This document shows, piece after piece, positions 31,773 through 44,983 of a DNA stretch of 64,000 nucleotides (the stretch's first letter is position 1; the number at the start of each line of letters is the position of its first letter). The DNA is taken from NCBI RefSeq assembly GCF_030272615.1, contig NC_081408.1, positions 765,983,330 through 766,047,329 of the forward strand. Reading direction: 5' to 3'. Made by a program: the position numbers and the translations under genes. The stretch is from Cryptomeria japonica. Taxonomy: Eukaryota; Streptophyta; Pinopsida; Cupressales; Cupressaceae. A model generated the notes under the pieces. It was not told the origin of the DNA. It saw only the letters and a program-made list of their open reading frames with translations, and searched no databases.

Positions 31773-33625
31773 TGATGCTCTGCAAAAAGGATTAGAAAAC
31801 CTGTTTGATGGCAACACACACAAGAGCACAAGAAACAAACGTTAGTGTTAGCAACAAAAGATTATCCTAAACAGGCATATCAAGAGAGATATTAAGCATG
31901 AAATAGAAAGCATATAAACATAAAATGAAATAGCTAATCAAGATGCTCATAGTTGCTCCTCCCTTGTTCCTCTCCTCTCCAAGTCCCAAATGAGTGTAGC
32001 TCTCAGCTTTTAGCACTAGCCATGGATGCCATATGGAGATTCAAGATGGTTGAATATGATAAGCAAATACTATGCAAGAGTAGATAGTGATGCTATGAAA
32101 AAGCTCTATGCTAATGCCAGTATAACAACAATACTCTAAATGCTTCTTTTTGCTTGAGGAGAAGGGTTCTATTTATAGAAGAAATGGAGAAATGAAGGGT
32201 TAAGATTGAGCAATCTTAACAAGGGTTAGGATTGAAAGTTGGAGATCCATGTGCACAATTGGCACCAATAAAATGGTGACAAGTTTCAACATAGGATTGG
32301 GTTGAGAGAAGAGGTTGGAGGCATTAAAGGCCTGAGAAGACCTCATGGTTATCTAGAAGGTAAGGGTCAAGTCTAAATTAAGATTACCCACTGGATTAGG
32401 AGTTAATGCAAGGATAAACCTTTGTGCAAATGATTAAGAGATAATCATGGTCAAAGCATTAAAGGCTTGATGAGACCCTTGGGTTGGGTAGAGGTTGAGT
32501 CAAAACAAATGTTTTAACCATGTGGGAGGGTTTGAGGTAACCATTAATGGTTATTGGAGACTTTGGGGATTAAGTGGTTGAAGGTTGAAAGCCTTCAATG
32601 GTTATCAAAGACTTTGAGCCATTTAGTGGTTGAAGGTTGGAAGCTTTCAAAGGTTATCCAAGACTTTGAGGGTTAATTTGTTGAACACACAAAGCATTAA
32701 TTGCTTTTCAAAGACTTTGGAGTCTTTGAGAAGTGACTCCAATTTGCTTAGGAATGTGACAATATTTAGGGGATGGATTAGGCTAATTAGGAAGGGTTTA
32801 GAAGAATCTAGAAGGGGTTTAGGCATACAAGTGGATTTTGTAGGAAAATGCAAGTGGGAGAAATTTTGGTATTTTCAATTAAAATAAAATCATTTATTTC
32901 AATTAAATGGTGTAATTTGCATTTGGATAAATATTCAAATAAATATTAATTTATTTAAATGAGAAAAAGAAGATAAAGCATTTAAAATGCTTGAAGACTT
33001 TGAGGGAAACCATTAAAGGCTTGAAGACTTTAAGGAAAACCATTAAAGTCTTAAGAAGACTATAGAAGGAAGCCATCAAGTTTGAAGACTTTAAAGCCAT
33101 CAAGTTTGACTACTTTAAGGGAAACCATTAAAGGTTTCAAGTGGGTGAGGATAAATAGGATTTTAAATAAATAATTTATTTAAAATAGTTGTGCAACTTG
33201 CTTTTGTAGGAAAATACAAGTGGGTGGAGGATAAAGGTGATTTAAATAAATTATTTATTTAAAATAATTGTGCAACTTGCATTTGTAGGAAAATGCAAGT
33301 GGGTGGAGGATAAAGGTGATTTAAATAAATGATTTATTTATTTAAATGTGAGAGGTGGGATTTTGGGGGTTTTAAATAAATATTAATTTATTTAAATGTG
33401 AGAGAAGATTTAATTAAATAAATATGATTTATTTATTTAATTAATGGTCTGAATTTGGTTAAGTGAATTAAATCAAATAAATTGAATAATTTATTTAATT
33501 AATAGGAGAATAGGGTTAAGATGAATTAATTAAATATTAATTTAATTAATTATTAATTGATGGTTAAATAATCAAATAAATACTAAGTATTCATTTAATT
33601 AAGTGGACAAATTTATGTGACTACA
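31773..33625 (-). repeat. 5' LTR of the young gypsy element
   Basis: 1853 bp, the same as the left LTR except for C at 31800 (T at 17518). In element sense it carries the promoter that would drive the genomic RNA. U3 runs from 33625 and the TATA box is at 32177-32169. Confidence 0.95.
32169..32177 (-). promoter_or_regulatory. TATA box of the active 5' LTR
   Basis: TATAAATAG in the setting TTCTATAAATAGAACCC on the minus strand. The same box is in the other LTR (17895-17887). A diverged related LTR at 60957-62300 has it at 61911-61919 in the same surrounding sequence, so it is conserved in the family. Transcription should start about 30 nt further on. Confidence 0.65.
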
Positions 33626-33630
33626 GTACT

Positions 33631-35330
33631 TAACAACAAAACTTTTAAAAGGTTGAAAATGGTCTCAAAATTTCAAGAAAAACTAAATTTTGAGATATAT
33701 TTACAAGGCCTATAACCTAGCTAGTGCATTTTGTCTTAACTAATCATTAAATATTTTTTTTTTGGAAGATGAAATTTGGTACCAATGTTAGGGATATGTC
33801 ATAGTAATGTTTACTATTTGATGGAAAACTTAGAACACTCTCATGATCCTTTAATTTAAATTTATAATAAATAATTTTTTTGACTCTCAAAATCGATTAA
33901 TTTTTTGTGACAATTTATAAGAATACAAGAATATATATAAATCAAATGTTGATTTCATTGTCATTCAAGTAAACAAAATTATGTCAATTTTTTATTGATA
34001 AAATTTGGATAGCATTCTCTAGATTATGAAACTATTATGTACAAGTGATTAAAACTTCTTATATTAATAAGGTTTCAAAACTAAAATGTAATACAAGGAA
34101 TCACTCATCAATAAAACAATAGAATACACACTTTAATATCTAGACATTGGACATAGCTTTGGCTATACATATCCTAAAGCTTGCATATGGATCCTTCAAA
34201 TCTTTATCCACCTTAAAATTTCAAAGAACAATAAAAATTGGGTGTAATATTATTTGTCAAAAATACAAGGTCAAACTACTACAATGGAACTTCAACAAAG
34301 TGCTTATAAATCTAAAAATAGATGCTTATTCAACATTACCCACAAAGATTATGTGACTTGCACATTCAAAAAATAAGAGGACATAAACAATCCTACAAGT
34401 GATGCAGTTCTTATGTGGAGAAACCATTGTATTAAAAAAATCCACACCCAAAGATATCCAAAGCTTTTATTAGTTATTAAAAAGAATTTACATCAATATA
34501 ATTTCTCTCTTTAACTTTTTCGTAGCACTTTGTTACTTTTCCAACTTGCAAAACAACTTAGCATATATTAACACACGTTTCCAATCCATAGAGGAAATGG
34601 GATGATAATACTACAGTGGTATCTCAAAAGAAGGGGCAATTCCACCCACAAAATCTATACTCCCCATATCATGGAATACCTATAAACTTAGCAAAAAATC
34701 ATAAAAGATCACATGGATTTGACACGAATGACTAGCCTATAGCCAATAGAAAATTGGTAGCTCCCCATGCATAATTACTTTCAATAGTTGACATGCACCA
34801 CGTAGATCCCCACATAGAGTAATATAAAAAGAGCATGCATCAACATGCAAGGCTAAGTGGTTCCATCTCCAAAATAATGCCTAGGTAGAATATTCTACCA
34901 TTATACCTTATAATCACCACTAATAACTAGATCCTTATGAATTCAATTAGAATTGGTCGTAGATAAATAATTATTACATATTTTTGTCCTAAATGTCCTG
35001 AGGTGTCTGAGTACATCTTGCATGGATCATGGAGACACATGAAAATGACTTAGGATTGTAAGGTTAATGTTACCTTATCCCAACATTTTTACATTGACAT
35101 TGCGAATTGAAATTACATCCATATGGAAACATATAATTATAATCAAGTGTATTGATCAAGGGCCATGGTCTTCCTACACCAAGAGAACTTATTTGTGGTT
35201 ATTGGATTATAAAGAGAACCTGAAACATTATTTAAAGTGTCAACTTTTTCTAACAATGCGTTACCAGACTCAACCATTTCTTATACAAAGTGATACTAAA
35301 CATAAAATGTATGCTTAATATGAACATGAT
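33631..35330. other. intergenic sequence without gene
   Basis: AT-rich. The longest open stretch (69 codons at 34147) shows no motif. No LTR edge is visible. Confidence 0.35.
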
Positions 35331-35339
35331 GCTAGAAAA

Positions 35340-35522
35340 TAGTGTTTAACATAGGATTAGTTGCTTGTTAGTTGTTGGTTGTTAGGTGATTATAGGTAGC
35401 TAGATGGTTGAAAGGCTTTATTAGTCATTGTAATGTAATGGTTTAATTTATTTTAGTAAATGAAGATTTGTTTGTAGTTTTAAGGTTTTTCTCAATTCTC
35501 CAACATTTGGTATCAAAGAAGG
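35340..35522 (+). mobile_element. possible copia LTR end with decayed Met-tRNA PBS
   Basis: The stretch ends in TCTCCAACA (35497-35505), followed by TTTGGTATCAAAGAAGG. This is a decayed form of the initiator-Met primer site TGGTATCAGAGC used by most plant copia elements. Sequence upstream is T- and G-rich as in copia LTRs. The left boundary and a partner LTR were not found. Confidence 0.3.
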
Positions 35523-36828
35523 TTTTAAAAGAGGCCTCTTTGGTTTTCAATCCACCCATACCTTGTTTGTCTAGTTGATTAAGGTAATGGATTGCAGATC
35601 TCACACTGCTTTGCAATGCCATTGCTTTATTCTAAGCTCATTGACATGTTGTAAACTCAAGCGGTGCAAACAAAGGACTAGCATGATCTTGCTCACCTCA
35701 TGCAAAATATAGAGTTTGTCATATCCACCCTTCTTGCATGTTCATCACCGATTCTCATTGGGATCCTACAATCCTCACAAAATCTTGTTGGAATCCACCA
35801 TTCATGTGCATCTTATTTCTCTTCCATTGTGTAAATTTTTTATGCAATTTTCTTTCATTATGCTCGTTGTGTTCATTCTTAGATTTAATTTTCTAGTTGC
35901 TATCCAAGAAAATCCTAAGTAATTATCTAGTTGCCCTAAATTTTTTAAATGTGTAAGTATTTTTATATAAATAAGGGTTTGAAAAAAAATATTGGTCCTA
36001 TCTTGAAGTATTAATCTATCCACACCAACCATTACATCTTTCTCACTGTGAATTCTCCCTCTAAAGGCATAAGGTGCATCTCACATATTACATTTCCAAA
36101 TCTCTTCTAGAAAAGTGTAGGTAGTTGGGGTAGTTTTAAGTGATTGAAGAAAATAATTTTGCATTAAAAGTTTATAGGTTTTATTAGTGTTTGTAGAGTA
36201 GACATGAGATCTCTACAAGAAAAGAGTGGCTTATTCATGGAAAATGAAGCAATATAATAGATTTTGTGAGAAAAGAAAATTGGGAAGTAGTGAGTTTCGC
36301 CACATATGAAGAGAATAACAAACTTGTTGATCTGAATTTTCTATGTTTAGTAAATGGCGTTTAGTAAATGGCCATTTGAACCCTCCTAAATTGCTATCTG
36401 ATCACTTGTTGAAGGTGAAGGAGGAAAAGAGGGCTCTCGAGGTGGCCAAGAAGAATCTCAGTACCCACAAGCATGCTAAGAAGACATGTGTAGACACATT
36501 CTTCTTTATAAACCAAACAAGATTAGTTCAAAGTTCCATCCTTTGACATCAATCTCTCTTGCATTTTTCAAAAAAAAATTTAGGATTGAAGTCGTTGGGT
36601 TGTTACCAAATAGAAAGATCCCTTATATCACCCAATAATTCAATATGAGTCATGTCCCTACGTGGACATCCAACCCTCCAACAGTACAATATAGTGAGAT
36701 ATAGTCGTAGAGTTTATTTTACTATTAATTTAGATAGTTGTCTAACATCCTCACAAGATAACTATCAAATAAATTCAAGAATATTATGTAATATCATCTT
36801 AGTTGAGGATTCAACCTTAAGATTAATA
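35523..36828. other. unassigned sequence
   Basis: Short open stretches occur on both strands (for example 35716-35922 plus, 36343-36546 plus) but none has a recognisable domain. If the preceding PBS is real, this could be worn copia internal sequence. Confidence 0.3.
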
Positions 36829-37400
36829 GTTAATATAGTTATTATGGTGGTATTTAATCTATGTAAATTGGTTTAAACATGTCAATTAATAGTTTTACGA
36901 TATTCAATGTAGGTCATGGATAGATGGGAAGCCATTTAGGTTTAAAATAATTCCAGTTTACCTCAATTATATTAGATATTCAAAGGTTGAGTATGTGTCA
37001 ATGGTTGAGAGTATATCAAGGATAAGTTATTTCAAGATTATAGTTTGGCTAGTGTGGGGGATGTTGAATATAAGAAGAATTTTGTGATGGGCATTTTTTT
37101 CATTGTGTCAATGAAATGTTAAGATAGTTATTATGGCAATTTTTAATCTAGGTAGATTGGTGTAAACATGTCAATTAAGAGTTTTATGGTATTCAATGTA
37201 GTTCATGGATAGATAGGAAACCATTAAGGTTTTATATGCTTCCACTTTATCTCAAATACCTTAGATATTCAAAGGATGAGTATGAGTTAATGACTGAGTG
37301 GATATTAGATAAGTTATTTCAAGAGTATGGTTTGGCTAGTGCGGGGGATGCCAAATATATGTAGAATTTTGTGATGGGTATTTTTTATAGCCAATGTCTT
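36829..37400. repeat. 290-bp tandem duplication with a shared plus-strand frame
   Basis: Two direct copies start with GTTAA(T/G)ATAGTTATTATGG at 36829 and 37119. Both contain AAACATGTCAATTAA, TTCATGGATAGAT, TTAGATATTCAAAGG and GATAAGTTATTTCAAG, and both end in TTTTGTGATGGG followed by T. Both copies read in one plus-strand frame as a segment near DKLFQ(D/E)Y(S/G)LAS, which hints at an old coding unit. I do not recognise it. It abuts the gypsy RT relic at 37402. Confidence 0.6.
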
Positions 37401-37401
37401 G

Positions 37402-39150
37402 CTAAGTCAATATGCTCTTAATAGCAAAATTTGAGACAAATACTATAATATGAGAGTGCAGAATATAAATTTTGAAATTATTTAAAGCCTTAACTACTAC
37501 ATAAGCATGTTTTTCCATAGGCGAATAATTCAATTCATTCTTTTTAAATGGTACACTCATAAAAGCAATTGGGACTTCAATTCCTTTTTCATTCTTTTGC
37601 GATAAGATGGTTGACATAGTATGTTTAGATGCATAACAATAAATGATGTAATTTTTCTCAAAATCAGGGTGCATGAGAGTAGGAGGATTAGCAATGGCTA
37701 CCTTGATGTCTTTGAAAGCATTTTTACCTTATAATTTCCACTTAAAAGTAGGTTGATTCTTCATCATTTCCACAATATGCTTGGTAGTCTCAGTAAAGTT
37801 TGGAACAAACCTTCTCAAGAAATTTACTTGGCCAAAAAAAGACCAAGTGACATTTTGTGACATTGGAAGACTTAGCTATTGAATTGCTTTCACTCTGTCT
37901 GGGTTGATTTTTATCTCATAATTGGAGACAATGTGTCCTAACAACTTCCCTTTGGTGACTACAAAGATAGAATTTTTAGGATTTAGTGAGAGACCATAAT
38001 CTTTGCATCTTTGTAGTACCACTTTAAAATTCTGCAAATGATTGACTCTTCTTTTGGAGAAACCTATTAGATCATCTAGATAATTAGTTGACAATAATTT
38101 TGTTCTTTAAATCTCTAAAGATTACGTCCATTGATCTTGAAAAGGTAGCTCTTGCATTTATGAGCTCAAAAGGCATTCTATTATAAGCAAATAAACCAAT
38201 AGGAGTGGTGAATGTAGTTTTGTGTTGATCTTCTAGTGCTTCTTCCATTTGGTTATATCTAGAGAAACCATCCAACATGGAGATTATTTCTAACCCCGAA
38301 ACTATTTGCAAGATATGATCCATAACTGGCAGAGGATAATTATCCTTGAGGGATGCCTGGTTTAGGTTATGAAAGTCTACATAGATCCTTATTTCACCAA
38401 TATTCATCTGGACATGAATAATATTACCAATCCACTTGGAATGATGGATTATTTTGATGATTCTTGCCTTTAGCATTTTATCAATTTCTTTGAAAATGGC
38501 CTCTACAACCTTAGGATTGTAATTTCTCTGCTTTTTGTTGAAACGTTGTTGCACTAGGCTTGAGTGAAGTGTGGAGTGAAGTGTGGTGTTGTATTTCTCC
38601 ATTCTTATTTAATTTCTTGATATTAGCATAACACCATGAAAAGACATCCTTAAATCAAGTCAATAAATCAACTATACATTCCTTTTCTTGTGGAGAACAA
38701 CACTTCCCTATACAAACCAACTTGGGGTCATCTTCCATTCTTATATTGAATTGCTCGTATTTAGCTGATGTCCTAAGAGGGCCTTCACTCTTTTAGTTAA
38801 CATATATGTCATGTCTATCAAAGAGTCTTTCTAGGGGGATGAGACCTTTAGGGATTTTTCTCCCTTTTAGTTGAATTATCTCATTTTTTCTTATCATCCT
38901 GAGAATACATCTCTCATTTAGTAATGTCATTGCCTTCTTTAGTACTCCCTTCAAAGAACAAATTGGTGAATGCTATGATTTTCTCAAGGAAGTCAATAAT
39001 TTGCTTCTCATCATTGAAAACTTGTCAATGGTTGGTGTTGTTAGGTATACTATGTGTAAATACCACTTCAATGTTATACACTTTATATTTAAAATTGGTA
39101 TGTGGTAGGAGAAGGGATGCTAATATGGCCAAAGAATCAACCCTACTATT
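37402..39150 (-). pseudogene. old gypsy pol: RT and RNase H part, decayed
   Basis: Read on the minus strand: the end of an RNase H domain (VDSLAILASLLLPH, at about 39138-39097), a long linker, then RT (38602-38084) with VDFHNLNQASLKDNYPLP and MLDGFSRYNQ. The frame then shifts to the next section (38094-37876) holding YLDD and LNPKNSIFVV. A connection region follows, then classical RNase H (37674-37402) reading YASKHTMSTILSQ and ending before its C-terminal half. Frameshifts and stops are frequent, so it is inactive. The piece is continuous with 46356-50940 and was split by the copia element between them. No integrase was found downstream. Confidence 0.8.
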
Positions 39151-40521
39151 TGATGAAATAGCTCAGAAATATGGTAGACAATTGGGGGGTGAATCAGTTG
39201 TCACCAAAAACCTACACAACTTAACTTATTCTCAGATTTGATAATTAACAATGAAAGCATGAATCAATAAAACAACATGAACACACATAACACCAATATT
39301 TTTGACATGGAAACCCTGTTAGGGGAAAAAACACAGTAGGGATGAACCCACAAAATAGGTAAACTCTGTTAGAAGTACTACAATGGGGAATTCACATGCA
39401 TTCAGGCATACTGCCTAGAGCTCACTGCTCAAAATAAAAAAAGGCTACAACCCATGGAAGGCTCGCTACCTTACAAACAATCACAAATTACTTCCGGAAA
39501 TCATGAACCGGGAAATAACATCCTCAATGTCTGGTTACATTTATGATTAAGCACATGACAACTTTCATCTTCTTCTTCACACATCTTCTCTTCTTCTGAA
39601 ATATCAATGCATTATTCACACACTCTACATACCTCACAAAATATTATTACATTTATTTATACATGACATCAACCTTGGAAAGATCAACAAGGTTGTCTTA
39701 ACACACATAAAACAATTATAATGATATAGTTGTTGATCAGATACAAAATATCACATGCAAACCAACACAATGTCGGCTAAGACATAGCATTAACCTAAAT
39801 CATCACTTCAAACATGAAACACCTCAAAGTTTTATGCCTCGAACATCTGCAACATGCTACAATCATTTGGTTAGCCAAAAACATCAAGAACACCATTGGA
39901 CCAAAGGAAATCATCAATTACGCACTCAAAGATCAATGTGGACCATCAACACAAAAAGAACATGATCTAGAAATATCCACAAGCATCATGAATTACCATA
40001 GCAACATCTGCACCAACACAAATTATTGGAATCATCAACATCTCTATACTGGACCTAAGAAACATAAACTGCAATGATTTTCAACTTGAAAAATCACTTG
40101 TAGACCTCCAAATCATGAACCACTTGAATTGAAGAGACACAAAAATGTCCCAAATATTCCTACAAATCTATAGATCAATATACTACAATGCAGAGCAATG
40201 CAGATCAAAATATTGAACGCTGTCACCACTAAACAACTGAAAACTGGCCACAACACAGATACTCATAACTCAATCAAATCTTCATGTGGACCTTTGCAAA
40301 TAGAACTGAATCAATTACAGACAGTACTCTAAAAAACCTTTAATCCATAAACTTTGATCTTCATTATATGGAGCAAACCAGCTAACTGAACTTCACTGCA
40401 TCACTGCACTAGATAGAGAAATATTTTGACATCAATGACAACACATCTCTTAGATACTCATAGATATCTCTCAAGCATATATTTGCAGCACTCATCCAAC
40501 AATCTCTCCACACATCCAAAA
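39151..40521 (-). repeat. 3' LTR of the copia element
   Basis: 1371 bp. Plus-strand ends are TGATGAAATAGC and CATCCAAAA (the terminal CA has mutated). It shares GACATGGAAACCCTGTTAGGG and AATTGGGGGGTGAATCAG with the right LTR and, more distantly, with the copia LTRs at 48594 and 55271. Confidence 0.88.
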
Positions 40522-43500
40522 ATCTCCCCCTTTGACATTGATGACAACATATGATGTAAAAAACAATCAATGACAAAGAAAAAGAATCAACAACTCACAT
40601 GACTTACTCCCCCTAAAATCTTCACAGTTTTTCACATGACTCTCTCCCCCTTTAACATCAATGGAAAAGGCACATATTTCTAATCAAAACACAAATATCA
40701 CTCACAAATCTAAACATCTAACCACTCCCCCTGAGTAGCAGCCACCAAATCAATCCGGATCACAATATATGACTACACGAAAATGCACCGCACTGATGCA
40801 TACCAATGCATCTTAGTTCTGATTAGGAGGGACAATCATCCCTAACTTCCCTCTGAGATACTGAAAAGTTCCTTAGACAAAGGTTTCGTGAAGATGTTTG
40901 CAATTTGTTCCTTAGTAGATACATATTTCAATCTGATTTCCTTCTCATTTACCTTTTCTCTCAAAAAGTGAAACTTGATGGATATATGCATAGTCTTTGA
41001 ATGCAACATAAAATTATTAGAAATATTAATTGCACTTGAATTGTCACAGTATATAGCAATAGGCTCATCATACACTACTTTGATATCTTTTAACATTTGC
41101 TTCATCCATACCACCTGAGTACAATTGTTTGCAACAACTATATACTCCACCTTTGCAGTAGATAGAGAAATAGAATTTTTCTTCTTGCTCAAATAGGAAA
41201 CCAATGTTTTCCCCAAGAAAAAAGAACCACCACTAGTACTCTTTTGGTCATCAACATCTCCTTCGTAATTAGCATCAATAAAAGCACTCAAAGTAAAATC
41301 ATTATCTTTAGAACACCATAGACCAAAATCAACAATGCCTTTCAAATATTTGAAATTATTTTGATAGCAACAACATGAGATTCCTTAGGATCAACTTGAA
41401 ATCTAGCAATAAGATAAACTGCGGCCATTATATTACGTCTAGCCTGAGTCAAATAGAGTAATCCACCAATCATAGATTTGTATCTAGTCTGATTTGGCAT
41501 AGGAGAATCATCATATTTAGTCATCCTACATCCGATCAGCATAGAAGTACCAACCGACTTTGAATCTTCCAATCCAAACTTCTTCAATAACTCTTTTACA
41601 TACTTGGACTAAGATATGAAGATCCCTTTTCTGACTAAGTAATTTGGAATCCCAAAAATAATTTCATTTGATCAATCATAGACATCTCAAATTCATTCTG
41701 CATATCATTAGAAAACTTTTTACATAGACTCTCATTTCCACCAAAAATAATATCGTCAACAAAAACTTCAACAATCAAAATATTATCATTATCAATCTTA
41801 AAGTACCTTTTTTGAATCCTAGCTTCAACAAATACTTATCCAATCTAGCATACCATGCTCTTGGGGCTTGCTTCAATCCATACAAAGCTTTCCTCAATCG
41901 ACAAATCATATCACCTTGATCAGACAATCGAAATCCATCTAGTTGCTCAATATACACCTCTTCTTTCAATTCACCATTTAGTAATGCTGATTTGACATCC
42001 ATCTAATAGACTTTGAAATCCTTGTAAGCAACATAAGAAAGAAATAATCTTACAGCTTCAATCCTTGCTACTAAAGAAAAAGTCTCTTCAAAATCAATTC
42101 CTTTCATTTGTGAATATCCTTTATAAACAAGTTTGGCTTTTTTTCTAACAACTTCACCTTGATCATTCAATTTGTTTTGAAAGATCCATTTGGTTCCAAT
42201 AACATTTTTGTCCCTAGGTCTGGGAACAAGATCCCATGTATTATTCTTTTCAATCTATAACAATTCTTCTTCCATTGCTTTTACCCAATGTCCATCTTTA
42301 TATGCTTCATTCACATCCTTAGGTTCAATCTTTGAAATCAAACAATAATCAACTCGATCTTCAACAACTCTTCTTCTTCTTTTAACACCTTTATTTCTAT
42401 CTCCTATGATCTGTTTTTAAAAATGATTCAACCTTACATACCTGGGAGCTTTAGGATTGTCTTGAGCTTCAACTTCTTGTGATCTTTCTTCTGCAAGTGC
42501 ACTTGTTCCTTCTTTCAGAGTGATTTGCACTTGGTTCTGAGTTTGAGGTTGCTTCCCTTTACCCAAGCTGTCATTGTGATCATCTGATCATATCCGGAGG
42601 ATCTGGGTTGTCTTTCCTTACCTTCATCAACCTTGACATTTGTACTCTCAACTATCTTTCGCAATATCTTATTATAACACCAGTAGGCCTTTCTTTTGGT
42701 AGAATAACCAAGAAATATTCCTTCATCACATCTAGCATCAAACTTTCCTAGATTTTCATCCCTCTTGATATACCATTTACTTCCAATTTTTTTGAAATAT
42801 TTAATAGTAGGAGCATGACCAAACCATAATTCATAAGTCCAGTCTTACCAGTATCACCTCTGACATGCACCCAGTTGAGAATGTAAACAGTAGTGCTCAC
42901 AACTTCTCTCTAGTAGACATGTGAAACATTTCTCTCCAACATCATAGTTCTAGTAGATTTGTGAATGGTTATGTTCTTCCCCCCCCACAACTCCATTTTG
43001 TTGAAGAGTTCTAGGAGAAGACAACTGCCTCTTTACCCCATGCTCTTCATAAAATGCATTGAACTCACCAGAGTGAATTCACCACCTCTATTAGATCTCA
43101 GACACTTCAACTTCATACTTGTTTATGTCTCAACCATAGCTTTGAAAATCTTGAACTTATCTAGAGCTTCAGACTTCTCTCTCAAGCAAGTAACCCACGT
43201 CATCCTAGAATAATCATCAATCAACAAGATGAAATATCTATCACCTTGCAAGATTTTGACTCTATAAGGACCACATAAACTAGTATGCACAAAGATCCAA
43301 TAATCCACTTAAACAATGCTTCTTACTCTTGAAAGTAACTCTAGTTTGTTTCCCTAATTGACATTCCTTGCATATAGAGTTAGTAGGTTTCATCAACTTA
43401 GGAAGATCTCTCACTGCCTGAGTAGAACTTATTTTAACCATACTATCAAAATTTATATGACACATCCTTCTATGCCACAACCAACTTTCATAAATTTGAG

Positions 43501-44983
43501 CAATCAAACAACTTTTACCAGCAACATTTAGGTGAAAGATATTACCTTTTATCTTTGTACTTGATGCAATCTCAATTTCGAAACTACCCAAGATTCTACA
43601 TTTGCCATTCTTGAATTGCAGATCATATCCCTTGTCAACCATTTTTCCAACACTCAAAATATTATGCTTTAGACCTTCTACATATAGGACATCATCAGTA
43701 TTGTACTTAGCATCAATAAAAAATGGTTCCTCTACCACAAATTATACCATCTTTATCATCACCAAACCTTACAACGCCACCTTCATACTTTTCCAAACTC
43801 ACAAACTTATTTTTATCACCTATCATATGGTTAGAGCATCCATTGTAAATCACGCATTCATTTTTCTCTTCAACTTGTGCAACCAAAGCTCTTTCCACAT
43901 TAATGTAGCTAGCATAATTAGTAGTCATTGGATCATCCTCCTTGATAGCAATAAACACCCATTCATTATCACTTGAATTTCCTTTATTAGATTCATCATT
44001 TGTCACACCGTGATCAACAACATAATAACATCTCTTCTGATATTTAGGCTTGTAGGGTTTCTTACGAACTCTTTTCAAACACCTTGAGGAAAAAAGACCT
44101 ATCTTATTGCATGGACAATATTTAAGAGGCAATTTTTCTTCATACTTATTGGCTCCTTTGGGTAATCTCTTGGAAATAAGTGCTTCAATCTCCTAAATCT
44201 CTCTCTCTTCTTCAATTTCCTTCATCTCTTTCTCATATATGGACATCCTCCTTGAAGAACTTTCACCTAGATCATATCTTTGCTTATTCTTCTTGAAAAT
44301 AGTAGCTTTGAATGTAGATTCTATCTTAGAAGAGAAACACCAAACTCACTTAATTCAAAGGATGAAAGATTTCCAATCAACATATCTTTGGTTACATTAG
44401 TCACAATCCATATCTCCTCAATAGTAGCAACTTTGTGTTTGTATGATGCAAGCAAAGATCTGAGCACCTTAGCAACAATCTCTAATTCTTCCAACGTTCC
44501 ACCAACACATTTGATGTTACACAAAAGTTCATTCATTTTCTACATGAAGTGATATTCTCATCTTCACTCATCTTTAACATCTCATATTTACCTTTAAGGC
44601 TCTGCAACTTGGAAATCTTCACATAACTGTCGCCTTCATACAAAGTTTTCAACTTCTTCTAGATCTCATGAGAAGTCTTTAGTTCTATAACATTTGTTAT
44701 ATCAGAATCAGTTAGAGCACTCAACAATGCTTCCTTAGCCCTAATATTATATTCAACTTCCTTTATCTCATATGGAGTTGAAGGACCATTTGCAAGAATG
44801 GTATACTTATATTTGGTAATTGTCTAGTAAGATTCACCAATGCATCTCAAGTGACACTCCATGCGAGTCTTCTAAAGAAAGTAGTTAGTGCCATCAAATC
44901 TCGAACTATCCTTCTTGTAGGTTTCCATCTCGAATCACCTCAAGCAGTCAAGCTACTTCAGAGGAACTTGCTCTAATACCAAT
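40522..44983 (-). pseudogene. copia gag-pol, decayed
   Basis: Domains in element sense: Gag (about 44940-44140), including a segment VGGTLEELEIVAKVLRSLLA; a knuckle CPCNKIGLFSSRC (about 44110) in which the usual His is Leu; protease around 43850 reading IYNGCSNHM where families have IDSGCSNHM, so the catalytic Asp is lost; Gag-pre-integrase (43738-43280) with LKHNILSVGK and LWHRRMCHI; an integrase start (43308-43123); RT (42002-41740) with [16 protein letters not shown] and, in another frame, VFVDDIIFGG; and RNase H (41345-40842) with DDQKSTSGG. Numerous stops and frameshifts. Between the last stop and the LTR (40522-40840) the tract is C-rich on the plus strand and noncoding. Confidence 0.85.
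44970..44981 (-). promoter_or_regulatory. primer-binding site of the copia element
   Basis: In element sense TGGTATTAGAGC, two bases after the 5' LTR. It differs from the initiator-Met tRNA complement TGGTATCAGAGC at one base. Confidence 0.8.

Larger units (their letters stand above)
17491..33625 (-). mobile_element. complete, young Ty3/gypsy (Tat-type) LTR retrotransposon
   Basis: A 16,135-bp element read on the minus strand. Its two LTRs are both 1853 bp, and it is flanked by the perfect 5-bp target duplication GTACT (17486-17490 and 33626-33630). Order in element sense: 5' LTR (33625-31773), primer-binding site (31770-31751), leader of about 2.7 kb, a single gag-pol frame (29055-21775), a 3' region of about 2.4 kb, polypurine tract (19356-19344), 3' LTR (19343-17491). 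Reading the two LTRs side by side I found one difference, T at 17518 against C at 31800. Near-identical LTRs plus an unbroken coding frame point to recent insertion and possible autonomy. The second RNase H places it in the Tat group. Confidence 0.95.

Noticed and set aside
35802-36032. Copia RT fragment on the minus strand
   Set aside because: LGQLDNYLGFSWIATRKLN only loosely recalls the LGPLKYFLGIEI motif, and no other domain adjoins it.
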